Shown here one piece after another: positions 42,401-55,200 of a stretch of DNA of 64,000 nt. The position numbers and the translations under genes were made by a program. Numbering within the stretch: the stretch's first letter is position 1; the number at the start of each line of letters is the position of its first letter. The notes below the pieces were generated by a model that made no database searches, was not told the DNA's origin, and saw only the letters and a list, made by a program, of their open reading frames with translations. The stretch is from Megaustenia siamemsis. Taxonomy: Eukaryota > Mollusca > Gastropoda > Stylommatophora > Ariophantidae. The DNA lies in the NCBI GenBank assembly GCA_032433765.1, contig JAVIAB010000124.1, forward strand, positions 94,515,345-94,579,344. Reading direction: 5' to 3'.

Positions 42401-45400
42401 TTCTGACATGTTTCAGCAAGGAGGACTGACTTGCTGCTCGAAGCTAAGTGCATTTTATGTTACATTTTAATTTTTCTCTTTCTCGTTTTGCATTTTATGT
42501 ATCTTGACGCCCATCCTACCTCTTGTCATGTAGTATTCATTTATCTCTCCTTTCTTATTTATAAATCCTACTCTCCTAACCCTCCACTTGATCAACTAAC
42601 ATGTAGTTATAGATAAGTGTGCTTCACCGTTTGTTGTCGTTGTCGTTGTATTCTGAAGAAGGCCACAGGCCGAAACGTCAGTATTGTGTTGTTTTCCTTC
42701 CTTGTAAAGCTGTCATCACACTTTGGAGTGTTTAGCACACCCCACCACTGGCTCTAAGTAGTAATACACGATCTTTTATGTTAATCGTGTTATTATTTTT
42801 GAAAATGGAATCCACAGACGAGTCTTTGGTAGCACAATGTTGGAACTAATATAACTTGTATAATATGTTTCTGATACAGTCTTAATCGCTGAGAGTGAAA
42901 TGAGTTACAAGAAATGTTGGACATTATAGTAAAAGAAAGCAAAAATAAGGGACTCAGCCTTAATAGCAAAAAAGACAGAGGTAATGATAACAACAAAGAA
43001 AAAGACATCACCTCGGTACAAAATAAAGACAAGTGGAACAATATTAAAACAGGTAATTGAATTTAAATATTTGGAAACTTTGTTAACCTCAGACGGAAGA
43101 TGTACAAAAGAGGTGAGATGCACAATGGCTTAGGCAAAAGCAGCTTTCCAAAAAAATGAGGAAGATACTATGCATCCATTGTTGACAATAGAATTAAGAA
43201 AAAGAGTTCTTAAATGTTACGTAAACCAGTCTTAACATATGGATGCGAATCACAGACAATAGGATAACAGACAAGAAATCTACTGGAGTCTGTAGAAATG
43301 TGGTTTTACAGAATAATGTTGAGATTACCATGGGCAGCTAAGAAGAGTAATGAAGAGGTTCTGAGAGAGGTCAAAGCAAAAATAGAGCTAATTTCCAATA
43401 TTAGGAAGAAACAATCATCATTTTTTGGCCATGTAATGTGAAGAGAACAACTGGAATATATTGTAACAACTGGAACAATTGAGGGACGAAGAGATAGAGG
43501 GAAGCAAAGAGAAAAAATAACAGACAGCTTAAGAGAATGGCTTTCAGAAGGTCAACAACAGAAATAATAAATAGCTGTTGAGATCGAAAGTTGTGGAGAG
43601 ACATGATCACCTACGCCAGCAGGCCCGCTACTTGATGATGATGATGATGATGAACATGTTTCTTGGTGGTACTAGGTACTGCTTTGTATAGAGGTATAGT
43701 GGATAGCTGTACGAATGTTTCGTTTGCATTGTTTCATCGTATTTCTCTTTGTTTCGATTGTGCCAACTTCAGAGAATGTTGTTGCCTTGATATTTAAAGT
43801 CTGATACTTATTTTATAACATACTTTTCTTTTGTTAGGTTTGACGCTTTTATTCTCTTCCTATAGATATAACTTTATTTCAGTGCTTATTTTAATGTAAC
43901 TCAATTTACATTCTTTATTCAGGGATAGTAGATATTGTTGAAGTTATATTTCTTCGAAAGCTATTATAAAGGCCTGATCATTAAAAAAAATGTAGTTCGT
44001 TTATATCTTCACTTTGTTATTTGGCATACTTGGATATTTTGTCAATCTAAGTGATAGACAAGAGTGGTGACAATACGTAGCCTTGTCTTAATCCGGATGT
44101 TACTGCGAATCGTTTTGATGTTCCTTGATTCGCTCAAATCACATTTCTACAGTTACTATATTAGCTCTTACAACAGCTATTAAGGTGGTCATTTACTCCC
44201 TAATGAACTAATGTTTGCCATAATATATTTCTAACGGCTTTATAGAAATCTTGCTCCTGGTCCGCGAGTGCCACACGCATATTATATTTATATTCTATGT
44301 TCTGCTCAACTAGCTGCCTGATTGAAAATATTGGAACTGTGCAACTTCTATTCTCATCTTCCATCAACTTGAGTTCAATTTTACTGTTGTTTTTTTAATC
44401 CTGACATACAATGTGCTTATGTGGCTCAGCAATGATATGCTAAGATATTGTCATATTCTCTTTGTTTATCCTTTATTCTTTTGAAGGGGAATTGTTATTG
44501 CTAACAGCGATTCAGTAGGTGTTGTGTCCATGCTGCATTGAAAATTATATGCAAACGTCTACTGCTGAACTCTTCTCCTGCTTGACTAATATCACCTGGG
44601 GGACCGGTTGGTCTCGAGACAAGACGCCGAACTCGAGACAGAGGCGCTGAGGCTTCAAATCATGGCTGCATTAATTGGGATTTTTATCTATGATTTCTCA
44701 ATGCGGCAACCACCCCTGGTCTCAGCAGCGAGGCCCGGCTTGAAACGTCAATTACTCATCGACGGAAAAAAAAATATTAGTACTTCCCAAGTCGGAGTGC
44801 CCGTGCGGCGAGGGACCCCTGTGCACACGGCTGCCAGGGAAAAATGGATTAACACGCAAATTTCAGTTCCTAGTCTCTAGGGACTTCGTCAGAGGTTAAA
44901 GCTGGCGTACGAAAAAAAAATTACCTGGTAGGAATCTTCTATTGACCATTTGTATTTCGTCGACTGACTAACCACCCTTTGTAATTCAGACGGTAGTATT
45001 GAGTTATAGAGTTATTTGTAGGTTATCATCAATGCTCTCAAGCATGTCCAAAGGTGTTCAGATCCCTCCTCAGCAAGCCCCGCAGTGTCCAGCGACTGAC
45101 GACTCCAGTTCTGTGTTGATTAAGTTTACGTATATGCTTACTAAGTTTCCCATTTCTGGAAGTGCCCATCGTAATCCCCATCTCTTACATCCGAAGGAGT
45201 AACGTTGACTCATGGTTGTTGAAGTCCTATGCCTTTCCCATATCTCGGAGGGCTTTGAAGATGTCCGCCAGATCAATCGGTTGTCTGTCTTCAACGGCAG
45301 CGCAGTTAGCCAACCTGTCCGCTCTTTTATTTTCCGTACTTACGTATGTACAGTGACGTAGACAAAGGTGACCTTACGTTTTTTTTTTTTTACTTCTGCA

Positions 45401-46147
45401 ACGACTCTACCCATTGCGTACATACAGAACCCGTCTCCACGTCTCTTATCATGCTTATTGAATCACTTAGTATGCAGGCGTTGGTGCTGGCTTGCGACTC
45501 TAACAGGATAAATGCCCTGGTCACTACCATTACCTCCATTGTCATGCTACTCGTGGTCATAACGTATGTATCTCTGTCTTCCTTGACTATTCTGCCTCCC
45601 GAGTGTGCTGTAAATGCCCATGCACTCTTTTGGTGCCGCATTACAGATCCGTCTGTGTAGATGACTGCATCTTTCTTATCGGTGTTATCCCAGATGAGAC
45701 TGTTGACCTCTGATTTGACCACAACTGAGTGTTGTTGCCTACATTTTCTGTCGAGTGTGACAATACACGAGTAATTTGTAGCCAATAAATGACGAAGGCA
45801 TCGGTATCCACTACTCGCCAGCGTTGACGGTAGTATTTCTGGTTCTGGTGATGTTATTTCTTAGTGTTGTATTCTTATACTGTGTATCTCGCCTAGTGGA
45901 TTAATAAAGCTCCCTAAAGTATTCCTTTCATTCGTTAGTTATTTTCACTGGATCTGTTAGAGGTTTTATATTTCGGCCATTAACTGTTGAGTTATTTAAC
46001 TGTTGGGTTATAGCTCTCATCTCTTTATCTTACAGAACTAACTGTTTTATATAAAACAAAGTTCTAACTGCTGTTCTCTTATGTTTCCCTTTAAATTTGT
46101 GAATCTACATGTGTAAACATAAGGATACCATTATATACATACATACA

Positions 46148-46209
<62 letters not shown>

Positions 46210-49200
46210 AATACTCATAAGTACATAGTGCATACATACATACACACTCACATACACTTACATATATACACACCTACATACACACACAAACACACATACA
46301 TACATACATACACACATATAAACATATACACACATACACACACATACATACATACATACAACATACATACATACATACATACACACATACAAACATATAC
46401 AAATATACACACATACACACACACATATATATACACAAATACACATATACACATATCTACACATACACACATATACATACATACATACATACATACATAT
46501 ACATACATACATATACATACACACATACATACACATATCCACACATACAACACTCATACAACACACATACACATATACATACACATTCACGCACATACGT
46601 ACCTACATACATACATATATACATACATACATACGTACATACATACATACATGCATACATACAGACAAACACGCAAACATACTCACACTCACTCACACAC
46701 ACAGACACACACACATACACACATACACAAATATACATGCATACGTACATACAGACACACACATACATTACATGCATGCATACATACATACATACATACA
46801 TACATAATACATACATATATACATATATACATACATACATTATATACATACAGACACACATACATACATACATTCATACATACACATTTACATACATACA
46901 TACATACATATAAAAATACATACATACATACAAACATACATACATACATACATGCATACATACATACATACATACATACATACATACATACATACATACA
47001 TACATACATACATACATACATACATACATACATACATACATACATACATGGTTATGGTTATGGAAGGCCCCGGTATCACTGCAAACGAATCTTTCTTCTT
47101 TTCTCTTTCACTGATACCTAAAAGGTGTCGTGGTTTATATCATTTGTCGTTCTTGTGCTGCTCGAATTGTCTGAATTAGTGATTTTCCTTTGTTGTTACA
47201 TGTCTCTGTCACTGCATCTATCCATCTTCTTCTGGGTCTTCCTCTTGGTCTTTTTCCATGCATTCTCGAGAAGAACGTCCTTGATGGTGATTGGTAAGGA
47301 TTCATTCTGACCAGGTGGCCAAACCATTTAAATTGTTGTTGTTCTATATATTCTTGGCAGGGTTTAGTTCCTACTATTTTTCTTATGGTTTCATTTGGTA
47401 TTCTATCTTTTCTTGTGTTGTTTGTTACTTTTCTCAAGCAACGCATCTCACATGTATTGATCTTTCTTAAATGTGATTTAGAAAGGGTCCATGTATGACT
47501 TGTAAACGTATTAAAATTCATAAATGCTCAACCACCCGTGCCAATGGAATCGTCCGAATGACTATTTCATCTCCCAAAAAAAATGAATCTAGCTGTAGTT
47601 CCCATCATAGCAGTCTCATCACACGCCAAAAGGCATACGGCGAAACCGCACATAAAGTGAACACAGCCATCTGTTCTCCGTCATACGTTATCATCATTCA
47701 TCGTAAACAATCGGAATATCGAAACACGATCAAATCAGTTGAAACGCACAGCTCACTGTGTACCTAGCACTTAACTCAGTAGCTCCTGCAACAAGCCGTA
47801 TTTGGAACATAAGGAAACTGCAACAAGAAACACTTTTCTGACATAGCCGTTAATGGTTCCTGCCGCCTATCCACCATATAGGCCTGAAGTTCACGTCCTC
47901 CTGAAAATGATGATCGTCATGTTTTTTTTTTTAATGTATAGAGCTTGATGATGATGCTAGGACATCGACCCTTACTCCAAATCCGAAAATATGACACACA
48001 GATGCTATCGGACTATCCCCGCCGCACATCAAACAACAGACTGTAAGATCTCCCTGCAATGTGAATTTGTGAAATTATGAATCCCTCCTGAGTAACATGA
48101 ACCTCCCGGAATGACCTCGGTGCTGCAAAGTCATATACAAAACTCCATTCCGCCTTTTAATATTAGCGTACGGCCGTTTTAGGGAATACATTCAGCCGTT
48201 GTGATGACGCAGCACTCATAACAATGGTTGCGCCCATAAGATCCCAATTACTCTAATAAATGTTGCCAACAACGCACAAATAGATGATGCATAAACTCTA
48301 AAGTGAAAACTGCAATTGACTAGAGCTTTTGGCAGAGCAGTCCATATTAATGAGTTGTAACATGTAAATACTCGGCGTCAAAATAATTCCAACGATGGCA
48401 TTGGGACAGCACTCAATGTTTAACGTAAACCGCATATCAACGCTAGACGGGGAAGGTCGCCTTCACAAACCTGGACTTGACAAAGAGGAGCAGTGAGGTG
48501 CGTATGACTCTGCTTCATCGGCGAAATCTGTTAAGTTGATCATCAGACTGATTTCAACGCAGAACATTGCCTTGAAGTGCCGAAACTAATCAGTCAACAA
48601 ATGCAATTTCTGCAGCGTTACAGAGAACGTGAATACGTTCCACCATGTTGGAAACAGAAGCCCATCGATATATACATACATATATGTAGTTGCCTCTAAA
48701 TAGCACTGATGAACTTTCTTTCTCAATCCTGCTGATATTACTTCAATGCTATTTCATTTTCTGAAATGCTTTTTTGGCTGAACTATTCTGATTTTTATTT
48801 CTCTGGTGCATCGTTAGTTGGATGTTATTATTGTGCCCAAGTATTCGACACGCTGCACTTGTTTAAGATTTGTCCTTTGTATTATTATGCAGCATGTTGT
48901 AATGATTGCTTTTTTAAAATATAATTATTACTTTGTTTTTCTTACCATTCAGACTAAGACCTTTCTTCTTGCTTTTTATCACTATTGCGTCTTTTGTTTC
49001 TTGTAGCTCATTATCTTTCTCTGATATTAATATTATGACATCCACATATCATCCACATTATCAGCCTCAATACATAAAAATGCAGTACTATCCTTTTCAC
49101 TCTCTCCCCAAAACAAAAAAGCAGGAGCCATCTACATAAACAATGAGACAGTGAAATAAGACATACATGCTACGTATCTCAGAGTTACATTTGACAGCAA

Positions 49201-52200
49201 ACTATCTCGGACACAGCCGATAAATAAGGCAACCCAAAAAGCAAGGAGGAAATTGGCTATTCTAAGAAAGCTGTGTTGAACCACGTGGGGTGCGAGTGGG
49301 AAAATACTCAGTAAAGTTTACCAGCAGAGTATACGCCCACATCTAGAATATGGATCATCTGCATGGTGCTCAGCATCAAACACCATACTGAAAGAGCTGA
49401 ATAAAGTATAAAACCAGACACTTCCGGTCATCACAGCAGCAATTAAATCAAAATGGAGAAATTGTAGCGGATACCAGCACTGAGAGAACGGAGAGACACA
49501 CATGTGCTGATACGGGCAGAAAAATTGTCATGCATGCCGAGACATCCAATGAATGACCGATTCTAAAATCTTGAATTGGGATGGCTTAAGAGAAGCAGCT
49601 TTATCCACCAAGCCAAGTGTATTTGTAGACAAACACCAGGCATGCCAAGAGTTGTTAACCCCCTACTGCCCATACCAGAACAGACACCCTGGACAGAGGA
49701 ATCAGGATTATCAAAACAGATACGGAGAGAAGTGAAAAGAATTCTTGACAATGAGGAATATAATGCAACGTAGGACAATAACTCTCAGTTTCTTGTATGA
49801 AGAATGCCCGCAAGACCTATGGATTCATGTGTACACAGTTGGATCAGCACAGAATGTAGTAAAGAATGGGGTAGCAGGTGCATACATAGAATATTCAAAC
49901 AACAGTAAAAATAAGAATGACATATCAACAGGGAAATATTGTCACAATTATAATCCAAGCAATAAAGTTGGCAATTAAAAAAACTGCTGAACAGTAATCT
50001 TAGCCCACAGCCTGTAGTGTTTTTGACAGATGCAAGATCAGTACTCCAGGCACTTTAATCCAGAAAATTACCACATCTGCAGACATTATTGACTGAACTC
50101 TGCAAGCACCACAGGGTTGCCTCACAAGGGATCCCATCTCACTGTGGAATACCTGGAAACGGGAAAGCGGATCAGCTGGCGAAGGAAGGTGCAACAGGCA
50201 TTCAGCCAGATGCACCGGTTACATACCATCATAATAAACAGATAGTCAAATCAATCAGAAGACCGCAAGCCCCAAAACAGGATGCCTTTCATAATATGAA
50301 TAGATATGAACAAGTTATCATTATACGCCTCAGAACAGGAAACAATCGACTCCACAGTCACATGTAAATTGAAAAATTCTAGTTCGGCACCTCAACTACA
50401 CGTACATGTGCACAGGCACCACACGCTGCTGAACACATACTTCAAGACTGCACTGACGATAGTAGACTGAGGAAAATCCATTGGCCTTTAGATACAATAC
50501 TACAGACAATATATATATATATATAAAACACTGCAAGAACTACAAAACACAGTTCAATTGTTACAGAAAACTACATTGCAGATATAGACAATACTTAGTC
50601 GAACGAAAGATAAATAGATAGATCCACATATGACAGATTATTTTTCGTTTGTGACCGTTGACTTCAATCCCGTTTTTGTCTACTGTCGATCTCATAATAT
50701 TTTTGCTGTGAAGTAAAAACAAATCCGGTGACAGAACACAGCCTGGTCTGACTCGAGCGATAATATCATCATTTTATTTTTTGCAAAACAAAATAATGAA
50801 ACTAGAATAGCTGTATAAGTTAACTTCAGATATAGTCACTTTATGTCACTTTCTTTAAACATACAACTTATACTAATGTAAACACGAGATGCCTCACACA
50901 TCTTAATATTTTGATATACAATATCTGATGGAACAAGGAACAGCAGCTATATACAAGAATACAATTCGTATAACTGTCGTTAGTAAAAACTTGTGTTGTA
51001 GAACGTATGTGCCACATTGTGATTGTGTGGCCTAATATCTAGTAAAGGTTAAAAGTTATGACGCTAAAACAGTAATCAATGTGCTCAAATACGATCGAGT
51101 CCGTTTATTAGAGCTGTCATTGTCATACAGTGGACGCGATAGAGAGAAAGAGAAAGATGCGATTCTTCTGACAGATAAAAGTGTAAATAGAGATAAATTG
51201 TGTTCACTGAGACCATGACAAGAGTGACCACAGATCACTACAACATGCCAGCAAAGATGCTGTGTTATTTTTTACAGTGACGTAGTTTTAAAAAATGTCA
51301 ATGCTCATTAGATATGTAATTTATGCCAGCCAGGGAAGGAAATGCATAATGATGTTAATACGTCACATCTATATGTTGATTTCATGTAAAGCACATTTGT
51401 AACACATGCTACAGATGATGAAATGATACAATTTTGAAAGAAGGAAAATGAAGATGCATGCAGAGAAAGAGACGGTAAGATATCATCATAGAATTGAATG
51501 GTCTTGACTTGGCAGATACCCCAATATAAATGAATGGAGACAGAGATCAATGGAAAAGATTGATGAAGAGCCACATAGATAAATGGAAAAGATTGATGAA
51601 GAACCACAGAGATCAATGGAAAAGATTGATGAAGAGCCACAGAGATCAATGGAAAAGATTGATGAAGAGCCACAGAGATCAATGGAAAAGATTGTTGAAG
51701 AGCCACAGAGATCAATGGAAAAGATTGATGAAGAGCCACAGAGATCAATGGAAAAGATTGATGAAGAGCCACATAGATCAATGGAAAAGATTGTAGAAGA
51801 GCCACAGAGATCAATGGAAAAGATTGATGAAGAGCCACAGAGATCAATGGAAAAGATTGTTGAAGAGCCACATAGATCAATGGAAAAGATTGTTGAAGAG
51901 CCACATTGATCAATGGAAAAGAGTGATGAAGAGCCACAGAGATCCCAGAATTATGGGTGAAGACCCAAATAAAAAGAAGACGGAGAAGAAGCAAAATCAG
52001 TAGAAGAACAGAACAAGAAGTAGAAGACACTAAATAGAAAATACTTCTTGCTACCACAAACCTGTAACGGGATCGTCACACACAGACATCTCTCCAGGGT
52101 TATTAAAGCGGTCATCCAGGCTGTCACACGGGTAAATGTTAAGTGAGGCCAACCGCCGGTCAGGTACTGAACCGAAATTGGATCAAAAGGTAGGTCTGCG

Positions 52201-55200
52201 TCACTCATTGCTGGGGTCAAACATATGTTAGTCCATATCAGAGGAACGAGACAGCAGAGGTCAGAGACCGACAGACCTGAAATATAAATAAAAACATAAC
52301 ATTTTATTAGCGTCATACCATGTCTAACAGACCACTAAATATTTTACTTCCGGGTTATTTCGTTTTTTAGGACCAAGTGATAGGACTTGTGTTTGTGAAC
52401 TACCCCATTTCATAACGTTGAATATTATGTTTCTTAAAGTTCAGACCTTCAAAACTTGTCAAATGTAAGCCCAAATATAAAGAACTTAAAAATAGTATCT
52501 GCACAACATTAAAAGTGGGTAATAACACTGTTTACTTTTTGGCGGCATATATGACCTTTTCGTCTTGTCAGACGGTCTAGTGGAGGTTATTGTGCATTTT
52601 TTGAGGTTTTGTTTTTGTCGAACAGCTTCTGTCGTGGCTAATTCCACCAATGTTTGACAAACATACGCGGTCACAGAATGAACAAGTCAAGCCCACTGGT
52701 CCACATGGTTTTCCATCCTTTTTCATGAGTCTTTTCTCTTCTAAGTTTTGCCTCAGCGCAGTCTCAGATGATGTTATACCGTTCCTTATACATACTCTCT
52801 ATGATGTGCGATAACTTGCCAGATGCTCCCAATCATATTCACATATGGAGAAGTCATTCAGAAATGATTAACCTGCAGTCTGAGAGTCTTGTTTCTTCCA
52901 GTGCAGCAATATCTACATTTAACCTATTCAGTTCTTTATCTATGAGGGCTGTTGTTCTAATTTGTCCTTTTTTCAGTGTGTTTGCTTTAACAAGTCCTTA
53001 CGTTCCATGTGCCCAAGTTTAAACATTGGTGCTTTCTTCCTCATTTCACTTTGCCTACTCTTCCTGGGCACGGAATATGGAGATAGTGCTTTACCCAGTC
53101 GCACTATCTCTCAAAATTATGTTGCGGCAAAATTCTCTTCATCATGTGCCATACCAGTTGGCGTGGGCGATCATGTCCTTCCATAATCTTCTATCTACAG
53201 TGCATCGTATCAGTTCTGTTGTTGACTGTTTTCCATGCCATGACACCACGCTATCCAGTATTTTCTCTCGTTGTCGCCCGCTATCTCTCTTTCTTTTTAT
53301 TTTGCCAGTTGTAACCAAGTATTTCAACTTTCCTTTTCTCATGATGTGCCGGAAAAATGTTGATTGTTTCCTTCTGATGTTTTTAGGAGCTCCCTTTTTG
53401 TGTTGGCCTCTTTGAGAATTTCCTCATTGGTCTTTTTAGTTGTCCAGTGAACTTTCAACATTCTTCTGAGAAATCCCATCTCTGTGGTCTCTAATCGTCT
53501 TTTCGTTTGTTTGTCTACTGTCCAAGATTCTCTTCCATAGGTCAGAATTGGTTCTATATAGCACTGATGAACTCTCTTTCTCATTTCTATTGACATAGAT
53601 ATGTTGAATACGATATTTTTCATTTTCTGAAATGCTATTTTGGCCTGAGATATTCTGCTTTTTATTTCTGTGGTGCATCTTCCATCTGATGTAATTGTGT
53701 CCAATTATTTGACGTGTTGTCCTGTTTATTTTTATGCTGCATGCTGGTGATGATTGTTTCTTCGATATGAGCAATACTTCTGTTTTCTTACTATTCAATA
53801 ATTCTCTGCAATCATTAAAAGCTCTCGACTGAAGATGAAAAGTTAAGAACTGTGTTTGCTTTGAAATGTTCTGACTTCTAAGACATAACTAAATACTGCT
53901 CCTAGCTTAGTTATTAATTGAGTTATTTTATGAAGATATTGGATTCCTGATGTGCTGAGAATGAATGAAGATAAAGATCCCCATCAGGCGTACATATGGA
54001 AACACTCTGGTAAAAGAAAACAATGCAGACCAAGAGAATTCCCATGCAGAACATTTATTACGAAAACCTCAACCATGAGACTAAGAAACAAAGAAGACGT
54101 GTAGGAACAAGCAGCAAATCACCAATCACAGATGACTTCTGCCCTATGTGCCGTCTTCTCCCTAAGAAGAATCTCAATGAAAAAAATCCCACAATTATTT
54201 CTCTTCGCATCCATCCTAAGTTGGCACACATGCTGCAGGTTGTTGTTTACAGCAAGCTGTATTATTTATAATTTTTGGCCAAACACATCCGCCTTAGTCA
54301 TGGTATTTTGGACACCATTTTGCCTTCCCTCTCGATCGATCAGGCTGACTACTCTGTTACCAATTTATTGAGGGTTGGTGGAGTATACTCTTGATTATTT
54401 GTTTCCACTGACACTGCTGCTATGATTCACTGATATCTTTCCGCCTAGGCGCAGATAATCGTCGTCGTCCACAAGTTATTTTAAATATAACTGGTTTATA
54501 CAGTGACGAATGAATAGTTTTCCTGCTGTGAATAGTGATCGGTGTCCGTGTAGTGAAGAATGGATATAAGTATGTATGGTAAAATGTCGATCCATCGCAC
54601 CTAAAGATATTCGATAAAAACCTTGTAAGTACCCATTATTTCCAATGTTCTATGGCATATTTTACAGCCGGTATAGTTTTTCTTAATAGTGACACAAAGC
54701 GTCAAGAAATTACTCAATCTGAATAGTAAGAAAGCAAGAGTAATGGTTTTAATAAAGAAACAATCATCACCAGCATGCAGCACAAAAATAAACGGGACAA
54801 ATCTAAATAAAGTGCCAACAGTCCAATCCTAGGACACAATAACATCAGACGGAACATACACTACAGAGATAAAAAAAAAGCTGAATAGTTCAGGCCAAAA
54901 TGGCATTTCAGATACAGTTTATGTTAAAAGTTAAAAAAAAAGCAACAACAAAGGTCGCAGTCGGAATAGTAAAAAAAACTAATGTGTTTAGAATGTGAAT
55001 AGAAGCGAGAAATAGAGTTTATCGATGCTCTGAAGAACCAATTCAAACCTATGGAAGTGAACTATGGAGAGTAGACAAACAATTGAAAAGACGATTAAAG
55101 GTCACAGAGATTAGATTTATAAGAACAATGTTGACAATTACCTGGATATCTAAAAAGACCAGGGATGTAATATCAAAGAGGGCACAACAAAAATTAATCC

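Larger units (their letters stand above)
40065..42754 (+). mobile_element. Penelope-like element (RT remnant plus GIY-YIG endonuclease)
   Basis: It lies in GPCR-2 intron 2. A 12-nt direct repeat taagtagtaata flanks it (40053-40064, 42755-42766); the left copy is followed by two more partial copies, so the exact left edge is uncertain. Readable RT starts near 40130 (NLNSFDFNGNFYTQI) and a frameshift near 40200 leads into MGTKMGPSYACLFMGYLE. The ORF is followed by a C/T-rich 3' UTR of 1.3 kb and a terminal ctgaagaaggcc...ggccgaaacgtc motif. 5'-truncated: most of RT is missing. Confidence 0.78.

Noticed and set aside
46147..47121. A 324-codon His/Tyr/Thr-rich frame and several Cys/Tyr/Val/Met-rich antisense frames
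   Set aside because: They are translations of the CATA/CACA microsatellite.
51308..52057. A 249-codon minus frame (SVALHQSFPLI repeats) next to GPCR-2 exon 2
   Set aside because: It comes from the 33-bp minisatellite and runs into intron sequence after the exon donor.
52768..53415. Plus-strand frames of 74-129 codons
   Set aside because: They are antisense shadows of LINE endonuclease and LINE-B sequence.
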